DNA of 64,000 bases from Spongiibacter nanhainus (GCF_016132545.1 NZ_CP066167.1:1453001-1517000), one strand, 5' to 3'. Shown: positions 51,151 through 59,847, counted from the first letter of the stretch. Notes: generated by a model not told the origin, from the letters alone. Numbers and translations: made by a program.

Positions 51151-53520
51151 ATGTTGAAAATTCAGAAAATATCTTCACTTATTGCTGTATTTACGGCACC
51201 GACTTTGATCTCGCTGGGCAGTCATGCTCAAGAGAGCGGCGGTGGTGCGTCCAGTAGCAACCGCTTGCTCGAGGAGGTGATGGTCACGGCGCAAAAACGG
51301 GAGGAGAACTCCCAGGACGTGCCGATTATGATCAGTGCCTTTGGCGGTGAGAAGCTCGACGCTCTCGGTGTTGAAGCTACCGCCGACCTGCAAAAAATTA
51401 CCCCGGGGCTGACCTTTACCTATACATATGGGTATACCGTTATCTATATGCGGGGTATCGGTACCGATGCTTTCTTGCCCAATGCCGATCCCAGTATCGC
51501 CACCTATATCGATGGTATCAATATCGGCCCGAGTCAGGGTAAGCAGGATACGCTTGGCCCTATCGAGCGGGTTGAGGTACTCAAGGGGCCGCAGGGGACT
51601 CTGTTTGGTCGCAACGCCACTGGTGGTGCGATTAGCATCATTACAGAGGATCCGCCCGAAGAGTTTGTCGGCTCTCTAAAAACGGAGTTTGGCAATTACA
51701 ACTCTGAGCTCTATCAGTTGTATCTGGGTACGCCGATCACCGACAGGCTTGGGGCTACGGTAGCGTTGTTTAAAAGCCACCAAGATCTCTACGGTCGCAA
51801 TGAAGTCCTTGGCGAACGCGGCCCGATGCGCTCAGATTTTGCCGAGGGCGCGCGGCTCAAAGTGCGCTGGGATCCCTTGGATAACCTGAGTGCCACGTTT
51901 ATCGCTCAGTATAACAACCAGTTCACCAGTAACTCCCTGTCTCAGGAAAATACTCGCCCGGCACCCTTGCTGGCCGGTGGTGTAGAGCCCGATGAGCCCG
52001 ATCGCGTATGGCACAATAACAAGCTGGGCGGGAACTCGACGCTGAATACTCTTTACGGTGCGATCATCGAATGGCAGCCCGGTCCGGTAGATGTGAAATT
52101 TATCTATTCGGAAAACGACGCCGACGTGGATGAAGCTCACTACGACCTTGATTCGACAGAACAATCCCAAGCCTATTTCTACAGTGCGGACCAGTTTAAC
52201 TACCAAAAAACCTACGAGTTGCAGGTGCTCTCAAATGAGGATACCTGGTTGGCTGACCATATTGAGTGGGTAGCAGGTCTTTACCGACTGGAAGGCGAGG
52301 GTGGCTTCGGTAGTCTGTATTTGACTGTTAACCCGGCAGGGCTGGTTGCCAATATCATTGGCTTACCTGATCTCCTGTCGCCAATATTAGGGCCAATAAT
52401 CAACAGCACGCCGGACGTCGTACTGGGTAATGGCGGTATTCTCACCACAGAGTCTGATTCGGCTTTCGCCCAGGCAACTTGGTTTGCCACGGATCGAATC
52501 AATGTTACTGCGGGTATTCGCTACCAGGAAGAAACTCGGGGCATTACCAATAGCTATCTGGATGTGGTTAGTCCTTTGGCGGGTAACCCACCGAATGAGT
52601 ATTTCAAGTCGGGCGACCAGTCCTACAATATTCGTATATCGGACTTTACAGCGCCGGATCTCGAAGAGAATACCGTCTCTCCGCGTATCGCCTTGCAGTA
52701 TTTCGCGACAGATACCATTCAGATATTTGCCTCGGCACAGCGTGGCTACAAGAGTCCTACATACAATATCGTAAACTTCTTTACCAACCCCAATCCCGTG
52801 CGGCGTGAGGAAGCGACTGCTTTTGAATTGGGCTTTAAGTCAGACTTGTTGGACGGCAACCTAAGGCTCAACGGTGCCATATTCAAGACGGAAATTGAGG
52901 GGCTGTTGACCGCAATCGTAGCGATCCCCTCCGGTGGTATCGTTAGTTTCCGAAATGCCGGTGAGGCTGAAATTGAAGGCGCTGAGGTAGACTTCCAATG
53001 GCAACCGATGCCGGACTGGAACTCTGGGCTAGTGATCACCGGTGGTGCTACCTACCTGGACGCTTACTATACCGACTACCCCGATGGCGCAGGTTTTGAC
53101 GATGACACCGGTTTGTATTTTGGTGCCGACAGTCTGTTGGGTGACACCTCCCGCGATTTCAGTGGCAATCGGATTGTCCGCACGCCGCGTTTTACTTCAA
53201 GTGTTTCGGTGAACCAATACATTCCCGCCGGCGACTTGGGTAATTTCGAAATTGGGGTGGACTACTACTTTAACAGTGGCTACAACACCACACCGCAAAA
53301 CTCGCCGTTTTACGAGCAGGATCAATACGAGCTGTGGGATGCACGCCTGTCCTACTTCTATGATCCGCTTGGCCTGCAGCTGACAGCTTTTGTTAAGAAC
53401 GCCAAAGATAAGGACTACTATCAGAGTATTCTGCAGCAGGACTTTGGTCGCACCGTCACCCTGGCGCCGCCAAGACTCTATGGTCTGCGTCTGAAGTGGG
53501 ACTTCGACACGCTGTTCTGA
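51151..53520 (+). CDS. TonB-dependent outer-membrane receptor
   Basis: A 789-residue receptor with signal peptide (cleaved near GSHAQ), TonB-box-like LLEEVMVTAQKR, plug motif VLKGPQGTLFGRNATGGAIS and C-terminal LRLKWDFDTLF. An extracellular-loop insertion near 420-450 is rich in Leu, Pro, Ile and Gly (for example LPDLLSPILGPIINS). That composition resembles the secreted protein encoded 45 bp downstream. The receptor probably imports the substrate of the P450 module. Confidence 0.92.
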   Translation: MLKIQKISSLIAVFTAPTLISLGSHAQESGGGASSSNRLLEEVMVTAQKREENSQDVPIMISAFGGEKLDALGVEATADLQKITPGLTFTYTYGYTVIYMRGIGTDAFLPNADPSIATYIDGINIGPSQGKQDTLGPIERVEVLKGPQGTLFGRNATGGAISIITEDPPEEFVGSLKTEFGNYNSELYQLYLGTPITDRLGATVALFKSHQDLYGRNEVLGERGPMRSDFAEGARLKVRWDPLDNLSATFIAQYNNQFTSNSLSQENTRPAPLLAGGVEPDEPDRVWHNNKLGGNSTLNTLYGAIIEWQPGPVDVKFIYSENDADVDEAHYDLDSTEQSQAYFYSADQFNYQKTYELQVLSNEDTWLADHIEWVAGLYRLEGEGGFGSLYLTVNPAGLVANIIGLPDLLSPILGPIINSTPDVVLGNGGILTTESDSAFAQATWFATDRINVTAGIRYQEETRGITNSYLDVVSPLAGNPPNEYFKSGDQSYNIRISDFTAPDLEENTVSPRIALQYFATDTIQIFASAQRGYKSPTYNIVNFFTNPNPVRREEATAFELGFKSDLLDGNLRLNGAIFKTEIEGLLTAIVAIPSGGIVSFRNAGEAEIEGAEVDFQWQPMPDWNSGLVITGGATYLDAYYTDYPDGAGFDDDTGLYFGADSLLGDTSRDFSGNRIVRTPRFTSSVSVNQYIPAGDLGNFEIGVDYYFNSGYNTTPQNSPFYEQDQYELWDARLSYFYDPLGLQLTAFVKNAKDKDYYQSILQQDFGRTVTLAPPRLYGLRLKWDFDTLF

Positions 53521-53565
53521 TAGCAGCGTGCTGGAAAAATAACAACTTAACTAAAGAGGTTCTCA

Positions 53566-54054
53566 ATGTTTAAAAATCTAAAATATGCTATTGCAGTAAG
53601 TTGTCTGGTCCTGTCGTCTATCAGCGCTAAGGCAGAGCCGAGTCTTCCTCAGCTGCCTATATTAGGTGGTATTTTGGGCAGTTCTCCTGAGGGGATTACA
53701 ACGGTACTTGGAGAATTGCAGGGAGGGCTCACTGCTGGCCTGGGTAGCTTGTCAGGTGGCGTGGATGCCGGAGATGGTGGCCTGGACGCGCTTTTGCCCA
53801 CCGGACTGTTGGGCTTGCCTTTGTTGCTTCCCAGTGCGGGTGAGCTGCTATTCTCAAATAACGGTGGTCCCCTCGGTGTGGTGACTGGGCTAGGTGGCCC
53901 GTTGATAGGCCAGTTGATCCCGGTTTTTGATGTACTGACTCAAAACCCCGGTCAATTGTTTGACTACGTCATGAATGGAGGGACCCTGGTATCCACCGAG
54001 CTGGTTATCCTGCCCGCCATACCACTGGTTACTGCGCCCTTGGCCCTGGAGTAA
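53566..54054 (+). CDS. Secreted Gly/Leu-rich protein of unknown function
   Basis: A 162-residue protein with a clear signal peptide (MFKNLKYAIAVSCLVLSS, cleaved at AKA-E). The mature part is strongly hydrophobic and rich in Gly, Leu and Pro, with repeated short patches such as ILGGILGSSPEG, GGLTAGLGSLSGG and GLLGLPLLLP. It has no cysteine in the mature part and no known domain that I can identify. An AAAGAGG site precedes the ATG. Its position directly after the receptor suggests an outer-membrane-associated helper in hydrophobic substrate capture; this is speculation. Confidence 0.65.
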   Translation: MFKNLKYAIAVSCLVLSSISAKAEPSLPQLPILGGILGSSPEGITTVLGELQGGLTAGLGSLSGGVDAGDGGLDALLPTGLLGLPLLLPSAGELLFSNNGGPLGVVTGLGGPLIGQLIPVFDVLTQNPGQLFDYVMNGGTLVSTELVILPAIPLVTAPLALE

Positions 54055-54073
54055 CCTGGGACCTGTACCCAAC

Positions 54074-54089
54074 ACAGTGTTGACACTGT
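54074..54089. promoter_or_regulatory. 7-bp dyad upstream of malic enzyme
   Basis: ACAGTGT-TG-ACACTGT is an inverted repeat with a two-base centre. It overlaps CAACACAGTGTTG (54070-54082), itself a palindrome related to, but one base pair per half longer than, the shared motif core. It lies 122 bp before the chosen malic enzyme start and 19 bp after the secreted-protein stop. Operator or terminator role is open. Confidence 0.4.
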
Positions 54090-54211
54090 CACCCTGCCCA
54101 AGGGGGTAGTTTTGCCACTTGGGCTGGAGCTGGGTGGGCTAAGGCTCTAGAATGACGGCTCTTCCGGGCATTGCCCCGGCCATCGTTAGCGCCGTAACCC
54201 AGACTCAAATT

Positions 54212-55924
54212 ATGAACAGTCTAAAGCCACTGTATATTTCTTATGCAGGACCCTCCCTGTTGGAAACGCCTTTGCTCAACAAAGGCTCAGCCTTCACCGA
54301 GGCTGAACGCCGAAGTTTTAACCTCATGGGCTTGCTGCCCCCCCGCTATGAGAGCATCGACGAGCAGGTGGAGCGGGCCTACATGCAGTACTCCAGCTTC
54401 GATGAGCCGATTAACAAGCACATCTACCTGCGGGTAATCCAGGACAACAACGAGACTCTGTTCTACCGCCTGTTGACCGACAATCTGGAGGAGATGCTAC
54501 CCATCATCTATACCCCTACAGTGGGTGAGGCTTGCGAGCATTTCTCCGACATCTACCGCAGCGCCCGGGGGATTTTTGTCTCCTATGAAGAGCGGGAGTA
54601 CATGGAGGATATTCTGCGCAATGTGACCAAGGACAAGGTCAAAGTGCTGGTGGTCACCGATGGTGAGCGAGTACTGGGCTTGGGGGATCAGGGTATAGGC
54701 GGTATGGGAATTCCCATCGGCAAACTGTCACTGTACACGGCCTGTGGCGGTATCAGCCCGGCTTACACCCTGCCCGTGGTACTGGATGTGGGTACCAATA
54801 ATAAGAAGCTACTGGACGACCCCATGTATATGGGGATGCGTCACCCTCGGGTTGAAAAAGATGAGTATGACGCCTTTGTCGACCGCTTCATCGAGGCCGC
54901 CTCCGAGCGTTGGCCCGGCGTGTTGATTCAGTTTGAAGATTTTGCCCAGCCCAATGCCATGCCGATACTGCAGCGCCACAAGGATCGGGTCTGCTGTTTC
55001 AACGATGATATTCAGGGCACCGCGGCGGTAACACTCGGTACACTATTGGCCGCCTGCAAGCTGGCGGGCTCTGAGCTGAGAGACCAGCGCATTGCGTTTG
55101 TGGGCGCCGGCTCGGCGGGCTGTGGTATTGCCGAGCAAATAATCCGCGCGATGGTGGAGCAGGGCCTGAGCGACGAGCAGGCACGGCGTCAGGTCTTTAT
55201 GGTGGATCGCTTCGGGCTGCTCACAGAAGGCATGGACAATCTGGTGGATTTTCAGGCGCCACTGGTGCAGCCCCAGGCCGCTATAGCAGACTGGGTTGCT
55301 TCAGGGTCTGATTATCCCTCGTTGTTAGATGTGGTGGACAACGCCAAGCCAACGGTACTGATCGGTGTGTCTGGCCAGGGCGGCTTGTTTACCGAAGACG
55401 TTATCCGGCATATGCACGCCAATTGTGATCAGGCCATTATCCTGCCCTTGAGTAACCCCAGCCGCCACGCTGAGGCCACCCCGGAACAGGTCATAGAATG
55501 GACCCAGGGTGAGGCAATCGTCGCCACTGGCAGCCCCTTTGCTCCAGTGGCTTACCAGGGCCGCACCTACGAGATTTCCCAATGCAATAATGCCTATATC
55601 TTTCCAGGAATAGGTTTGGGAGTGGTGGCCAGCAAGGCCAGCCGAGTCAGTGACGAGATGCTGATGGCCGCCGCTGTGACCCTGGCCGACAGCGCTGCGG
55701 AGGCGGAATCCCAGCGCAGCGTGCGCCGGGTGAATGCCATTTTGCCACCCCTGGATGAGCTGGCGGAACTCAGCAAGAAAATCGCTTTTACCGTGGCTCG
55801 CACTGCTCAGCAACAGGGCCTGGCGATAGAGACCGACGACGATACCCTAAGGGATCGCATAGAGCGGCATTTCTGGACTCCTACCTATCGCGAGTATCGG
55901 CGCATCGCCGCGCGCGCCAGATAG
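54212..55924 (+). CDS. maeA: NAD-dependent malic enzyme
   Basis: A 570-residue malate dehydrogenase (oxaloacetate-decarboxylating), forming pyruvate, CO2 and NADH. Family motifs are complete: [20 protein letters not shown] at the start, [24 protein letters not shown], the metal region FEDFAQPNA, the Lys/Asp-bearing [15 protein letters not shown] and the cofactor loop [15 protein letters not shown]. Length equals the E. coli SfcA type. ATG 54212 fits that alignment; ATG 54152 would add 20 residues unlike the family. It is a stand-alone gene. Confidence 0.93.
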   Translation: MNSLKPLYISYAGPSLLETPLLNKGSAFTEAERRSFNLMGLLPPRYESIDEQVERAYMQYSSFDEPINKHIYLRVIQDNNETLFYRLLTDNLEEMLPIIYTPTVGEACEHFSDIYRSARGIFVSYEEREYMEDILRNVTKDKVKVLVVTDGERVLGLGDQGIGGMGIPIGKLSLYTACGGISPAYTLPVVLDVGTNNKKLLDDPMYMGMRHPRVEKDEYDAFVDRFIEAASERWPGVLIQFEDFAQPNAMPILQRHKDRVCCFNDDIQGTAAVTLGTLLAACKLAGSELRDQRIAFVGAGSAGCGIAEQIIRAMVEQGLSDEQARRQVFMVDRFGLLTEGMDNLVDFQAPLVQPQAAIADWVASGSDYPSLLDVVDNAKPTVLIGVSGQGGLFTEDVIRHMHANCDQAIILPLSNPSRHAEATPEQVIEWTQGEAIVATGSPFAPVAYQGRTYEISQCNNAYIFPGIGLGVVASKASRVSDEMLMAAAVTLADSAAEAESQRSVRRVNAILPPLDELAELSKKIAFTVARTAQQQGLAIETDDDTLRDRIERHFWTPTYREYRRIAARAR

Positions 55925-55939
55925 TGAGGTGGACCGCAT

Positions 55940-56019
55940 GTAGGTTGGGTTGCCAAACCCAACTCTCGGATCCATTTATAACCGACAAGCGTTGGGTTTC
56001 ATTCTTCAACCCAACCTAC
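55940..56019. repeat. 80-bp palindromic repeat with nested hairpins
   Basis: GTAGGTTGGGTTG (55940-55952) and CAACCCAACCTAC (56007-56019) are perfect inverted ends. Inside, AAACCCAAC (55955-55963) and GTTGGGTTT (55991-55999) are a second inverted pair, so each end can also form its own hairpin. Similar GTTGGGTT repeats are common dispersed elements in proteobacterial genomes. Here it fills the gap between malic enzyme and a convergent gene, where it may also stop transcription. Confidence 0.8.
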
Positions 56020-56031
56020 GGGGCCGAAGGC

Positions 56032-56349
56032 TTATTTGCGACCGAATACGCTGCCGATCAATTTCTCGATATCGCCGGCAATCTTGGCCGGAGCCCGGCT
56101 CGCCAATCCACCGTTGGCGGCATCCACCAAGGCTTCGGTCAAACCCTCTCTCACTTTGCCGCTGATACTGGGCAATACGCCTTCTATCCCCTCCGTAACA
56201 CCATCTCGCACACGGTCCTGTGCCTCGGGGAGTATTTTGTCCTCAAGGTATTCCCTGACTTTGGGTGCCAGCACAAAATAACTTAACAGCATTAGCAGCA
56301 CCGCGGTAAACAGACTTGAGAGTAGGGCGGTTAAGAGGATTGTAGTCAT
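56032..56349 (-). CDS. Small inner-membrane-anchored protein of unknown function
   Basis: A 105-residue protein with one N-terminal transmembrane helix (about 4-27) and a charged, mostly helical cytoplasmic or periplasmic tail (KVREYLEDKILPEAQDRVRD, then a Gly/Ala-rich stretch). AAAGGAA upstream supports ATG 56349. It resembles uncharacterised one-helix proteins and no function is assigned. It is divergent from the CPBP protease gene. Confidence 0.7.
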   Translation of the reverse strand: MTTILLTALLSSLFTAVLLMLLSYFVLAPKVREYLEDKILPEAQDRVRDGVTEGIEGVLPSISGKVREGLTEALVDAANGGLASRAPAKIAGDIEKLIGSVFGRK

Positions 56350-56487
56350 GGCGATTCCTTTCCCGGTGAAGAATAATCGGTGATAGCCCCAAGAAGCATA
56401 GCTCAAAATCCAGACGGCTTCTGTGAGTCAGGGCGAACCATAGGGTAAACTTTGTGGGCGCCCACCAATCTTTGCCAGAGGACAGCC

Positions 56488-57324
56488 ATGCTTGGCTATA
56501 TAGATCCCCGTCGTATTTTCCAAGTACTGGACAGTATTGACGACGAACCAAATAGCTACTCTTTGGATCGCAGGGCGGCGTCACGCCGGGTATTTACGGT
56601 CCTCGCTTGCGTAGCCTGTTGCCTGTTTCTAATCCACTACCTGAAATATTCCTCCACCATGCTGGCCTTTTTAGGGGATATCAGTGAGGCCCAGGGCAAA
56701 TACCGAACCTACTGGTGGTTCCAGCTTCGGGCGACGGGCTTTGGCGATCTGATCATCTACGCCTGGTGGACCTTCTGGCACGTAGTGGGCTATGTGCTGA
56801 TTCCGTGGTTGGTAATCCGCCGTTTTATGAAGGCGCGGATGGTCGAATTTGGCTGGCGCTGGGCGCAGACCACTGAGCACTGGCGGGGCTATCTGCTGCT
56901 GTTGTCGCCGATTCTGATATTTATCTTTTTGGCCAGCCTCAATGCCGACTTCCTCAATCACTATCCATTTTATAAACAGGCGGGGCGCAGCTGGTTCGAT
57001 CTGATCAGTTGGGAGTTGCTGTATCTGACTCAGTTTGTCTGTTTAGAATTTTTCTTTCGTGGCTTCTTTTTGCAGGCATTGCGTCCGGCGGTGGGGGCAA
57101 ACGCGGTGTGGATCATGTGTGTGCCGTATTTGATGATCCACTTTCCCAAATTGTGGCCGGAGGCCCTGGGCGCCATTCCCTTTGGCTTATTTCTGGGGAT
57201 TTTAGCACTGCGATCCAATTCGATTTGGGGTGGGTTTTTGGTTCACGCCGGGGTGGCAGTGGGGATGGACTTGGCGTCACTGTTTCAGCAGGGACGGATT
57301 CCCAGCCAATGGTGGCCGGGTTAG
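56488..57324 (+). CDS. CPBP (CAAX/Abi)-family intramembrane metalloprotease-like protein
   Basis: A 278-residue membrane protein with about seven hydrophobic segments. The CPBP pattern is present but in a weak form: VCLEFFFRGFFLQ stands for EExxxR, MIHFPKLW for FxxxH and GGFLVHAGVA for the last His motif. The first Glu pair is LE instead of EE. The family cleaves or binds prenylated or signal-type peptides. AGAGGA before ATG 56488 decides the start. Its 3' end overlaps the convergent DUF1461 gene by 48 bp. Confidence 0.75.
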   Translation: MLGYIDPRRIFQVLDSIDDEPNSYSLDRRAASRRVFTVLACVACCLFLIHYLKYSSTMLAFLGDISEAQGKYRTYWWFQLRATGFGDLIIYAWWTFWHVVGYVLIPWLVIRRFMKARMVEFGWRWAQTTEHWRGYLLLLSPILIFIFLASLNADFLNHYPFYKQAGRSWFDLISWELLYLTQFVCLEFFFRGFFLQALRPAVGANAVWIMCVPYLMIHFPKLWPEALGAIPFGLFLGILALRSNSIWGGFLVHAGVAVGMDLASLFQQGRIPSQWWPG

Positions 57325-58170
57325 CAACAGTCGTCTTGCGGCGATGTAGAGACCGCAAAACAGCGGTACGGCCATCGCGATCCATGCCAGGGCGATATAC
57401 ATAAACAGGTCTGGCGCCTTCATCATGGTGGACATTAACGAGTCCTGATAATAGAAAAACCAGGGGTGGTCCTCCGGAAAAATCCAGATATGAAGTTGAT
57501 AAAAGACCTTTTCGAAGCCCAGTAGGGCTAAGGTCACTCCGGCAATAAGGGCGATAATGCCGTAACCGATGGCGACTCTGCCTAATGAGGCCAGCGCCCG
57601 TGGCCGATAAACCAGCCCTGCAGTCAGCAATAGCCACGCTGCGCTCCCTATCGCTCCGGCGCTGTGCCAGCTATCAATCAAGTTGGCGACATCTTGCAGG
57701 TGGACAATCTCGTCGTAGCGGAGCAGGGGAATGGGGACATCGTGGCGAGGCGTGGTGTAGACAATATCCTCCAGTCCAGTGCCGCTATGGCTCACCCCGT
57801 CGACGATCTGCGCAAACAGTCTGAGACGTTGCTCACGGCTGGTATCTTCAAAGCCGTCCCGGTAACGGTTCTCGGGACCGAACTCACTAATGTTGTCGTC
57901 GATACCAATGGCGTCGTACCAAAAGCCGTAACCGAAATCGACACTCAATAGCAGCAACCAACTTAGCATCAGGGCTGTAAGCAGTGTGGTCACCGAATAC
58001 ACAGTTGACAGAAGATTGGGGCGTTGGCGGGTCACAAGTTGGTCCGTCTGCTCTGGTGTCTGATGCTGGACCCCGCCGTCTATGCGGGGTGGGCCTAGGG
58101 CTTTTCGATGCGTCGGAATGCGCTTTGTTTGATCTGGATCAGCGCGCAAGCGGTCAATTGGCGAGAACAT
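57277..58170 (-). CDS. DUF1461-like integral membrane protein
   Basis: The protein has about 297 residues from ATG 58170, with about five transmembrane segments. The C-terminal part carries LHIWIFPEDHPWFFYYQDSL and SLMSTMMKAPDLF, typical of the DUF1461 (TIGR01906-type) membrane family. Its first 45 residues are rich in Arg and Pro and may not be coding, so a GTG nearer the first helix is an alternative start. Function unknown. The gene is divergent from the 39-residue membrane protein gene. Confidence 0.7.
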   Translation of the reverse strand: MFSPIDRLRADPDQTKRIPTHRKALGPPRIDGGVQHQTPEQTDQLVTRQRPNLLSTVYSVTTLLTALMLSWLLLLSVDFGYGFWYDAIGIDDNISEFGPENRYRDGFEDTSREQRLRLFAQIVDGVSHSGTGLEDIVYTTPRHDVPIPLLRYDEIVHLQDVANLIDSWHSAGAIGSAAWLLLTAGLVYRPRALASLGRVAIGYGIIALIAGVTLALLGFEKVFYQLHIWIFPEDHPWFFYYQDSLMSTMMKAPDLFMYIALAWIAMAVPLFCGLYIAARRLLLTRPPLAGNPSLLKQ

Positions 58171-58235
58171 TCTCCTTGCGGCGCGGTGTCGGCAATTGAT
58201 CCAGTCGCATTCCAACACAATTGAGGAGTATAGCG

Positions 58236-58355
58236 ATGTCACACGAAATCAGCGATGTTGAAGCTATGAAACGTTTGCGCCTGGCCATCGGTGCTATGGT
58301 ACTTGGTGCTGTGTGTTTGATTGGAGTTGTGGGGATTGTCACTACGGCCTTCTAG
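58236..58355 (+). CDS. 39-residue single-helix membrane protein
   Basis: The short frame starts with ATG at 58236, with a perfect GAGGAG seven bases upstream, and ends with TAG at 58353-58355. The product begins MSHEISDVEAMKRLRLAIGA and continues with an uninterrupted hydrophobic helix (residues about 15-37) ending TTAF. The good ribosome site, charge pattern (acidic N-terminus, three basic residues, then a helix) and position in a divergent gap support a real gene. Function unknown. Confidence 0.7.
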   Translation: MSHEISDVEAMKRLRLAIGAMVLGAVCLIGVVGIVTTAF

Positions 58356-58442
58356 ACTGAAAGGCTAGGAAATCTCTTACATAGACACCGCCCGTTTGCC
58401 ACGCTAATACGCTAGCGCCCCCAAATTATCACGACATCGACC

Positions 58443-58472
58443 TTGTGAATGGACAGTTCCTTGGCTTATAGT
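58443..58472 (+). promoter_or_regulatory. Candidate sigma70 promoter of an orphan transcript
   Basis: TTGTGA (58443-58448) and TATAGT (58467-58472) are spaced by 18 bp. It precedes a region with no convincing gene and with a strong terminator about 165 bp further on. Confidence 0.4.
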
Positions 58473-58477
58473 TAATG

Positions 58478-58675
58478 GGTTGTTCCATTTACCGGGTTGT
58501 CACCACTGTGAACCACGTTTTTACCGCCATGCTAGTCGTCGCCAAGCGCATTGCCTGTGTGCGCTGGGCACGTGCTTATGCGGCGGAAAAATGGACGACA
58601 ACGAGCAGTTAGCTGAGATACAAAAACACCATTTTTCAAAAGGCCGCAGAGTTCAGATCCGCGGCCTTTTTTGTT
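58478..58675 (+). ncRNA. Candidate small RNA or short leader ending at a strong terminator
   Basis: The 366-bp gap between the 39-residue membrane protein gene and the DMT transporter gene contains a possible promoter (58443-58472) and a strong terminator (58637-58672) with about 165-195 nt between. ORFs here (a frame from 58480 and a 34-codon GTG frame from 58510) have low-complexity or odd sequences and no good ribosome site. The layout is that of an independent small RNA. It does not resemble 6S, SRP, tmRNA or RNase P RNA. Confidence 0.35.
58637..58672 (+). terminator. Strong intrinsic terminator
   Basis: AAAAGGCCGC pairs with GCGGCCTTTT across a loop of about 13 nt, part of which can pair further; the run ends in six T. 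It lies 50 bp before the DMT transporter gene start and ends an upstream transcript. Confidence 0.88.
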
Positions 58676-58721
58676 GGGCCGGTTCTGTCTCAAGCCATAA
58701 ACGAGATAAAGGAATCGGGCC

Positions 58722-59645
58722 ATGTTCCCGCGATTAAACTATTTGCTGGTTATTCTGATCTGGGCGACGACGCCGCTGGCGATCAAACTCGGCGGTGACT
58801 CTCTGGCGCCCATGGCGGGGCTGACACTGCGAATGGCCCTGGCCTTTGCCGTGGGCAGTTTAATCTGCACAGTCTTCGGCCTGGCGGGGCTCAATATCCG
58901 CAGTCACTGGCGCCTTTACCTGGCGGCATCGATTAGCCTGTTCCCCAATATGGTCTTGGTTTATCAGGCCGCTGAATACATTCCCTCGGGGCTGATGGCG
59001 CTGATGTTTGGCCTTAACCCCCTGGTTACCGCCGTGCTGGCAAAGCCCATTCTGGGAGAGAATCTGCTTCGGCCCCGCAAGGTGTTGGCGATTGTTTTGG
59101 CGGTCATGGGCTTGCTCTGCATCCTGGCCGACGACGTGGCGCTGCCGCCGGATGCCGCTCTGGGCATTGGCCTGATGTTGACCTCTAACCTGTTGTTCTC
59201 GGGCAGTGCGCTGTGGGTAAAACGCCTGAACGCACAGTTGACGGTGGAACCCCTGGAGCAAGCATTGGGTGCCATGGCCTTTTCGCTGCCGGGCCTAGTG
59301 CTAACCTGGGTTTTTGTGGTGGGGGTAGAGCCCTTGGTGATTAGCCCGACCTCACTGGCGTCACTGTTGTACTTGGCGCTGGTGGCCTCTTTGGTGGGCT
59401 TTGTCGCCTATTACTTTATCCTCAAGACCATGTCGGTAGAAGTGGTCTCACTGATCCCCTTTGTGTCGCCGATATTGGCGATTGTTATCGGGGTGTTGGT
59501 GGCAGATGAGTCGCTCTCGGCAAATATTCTGGTTGGCGCGGGGCTGATACTTTCATCGCTGTTACTGCATCAGGGCAAGCTGCGCTTGTCGAGGAACACA
59601 GCCAGCCGCGCTGATGAGTCGGTCCGCCAAGGTGGAAAAGCCTGA
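58722..59645 (+). CDS. EamA-domain DMT-superfamily transporter
   Basis: A 307-residue inner-membrane permease with ten predicted helices in two EamA repeats. Typical segments are LLVILIWATTPLAIKLGGDS at the start, AAEYIPSGLMALMFGLNPLV in repeat one and LKTMSVEVVSLIPFVSPILA in repeat two. It exports or imports small metabolites; specificity cannot be deduced. It is a single gene, closed by a terminator. Confidence 0.9.
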   Translation: MFPRLNYLLVILIWATTPLAIKLGGDSLAPMAGLTLRMALAFAVGSLICTVFGLAGLNIRSHWRLYLAASISLFPNMVLVYQAAEYIPSGLMALMFGLNPLVTAVLAKPILGENLLRPRKVLAIVLAVMGLLCILADDVALPPDAALGIGLMLTSNLLFSGSALWVKRLNAQLTVEPLEQALGAMAFSLPGLVLTWVFVVGVEPLVISPTSLASLLYLALVASLVGFVAYYFILKTMSVEVVSLIPFVSPILAIVIGVLVADESLSANILVGAGLILSSLLLHQGKLRLSRNTASRADESVRQGGKA

Positions 59646-59667
59646 GCCATGCCACGAACGGTGTTGT

Positions 59668-59700
59668 AAGCAGCGCAAACATGCGCTGCTTTATTATTTT
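59668..59700 (+). terminator. Intrinsic terminator after DMT transporter gene
   Basis: A 10-bp perfect stem (AAGCAGCGCA / TGCGCTGCTT, 4-nt loop) is followed by the T-rich run TATTATTTT. Confidence 0.88.
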
Positions 59701-59803
59701 CTGCTTCCAGTTGGCCAGGTCGTGAGATTTTTCGGTGCTGTCTTTGAACTCTCGGTGGTGACATTACTCTAAGCCCGGAATACCCTTAGGCCGTCGATAT
59801 TGT

Positions 59804-59847
59804 GGCCCTTGAGAATTCGACCCGATTCAAATGGGCCCTTGCGAATT
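59804..59847 (+). repeat. Direct repeat in the minC upstream region
   Basis: GGCCCTTGAGAATT (59804-59817) and GGCCCTTGCGAATT (59834-59847) differ by one base and are 30 bp apart (about three helical turns). The second copy contains the putative -35 of the minC promoter, so the pair could be a two-site protein-binding region. Confidence 0.55.

Noticed and set aside
58480-58737. 85-codon open frame
   Set aside because: It has no ribosome site, runs through the strong terminator and into the DMT transporter gene start, and the translation is rich in Cys, His and Arg without a known pattern.
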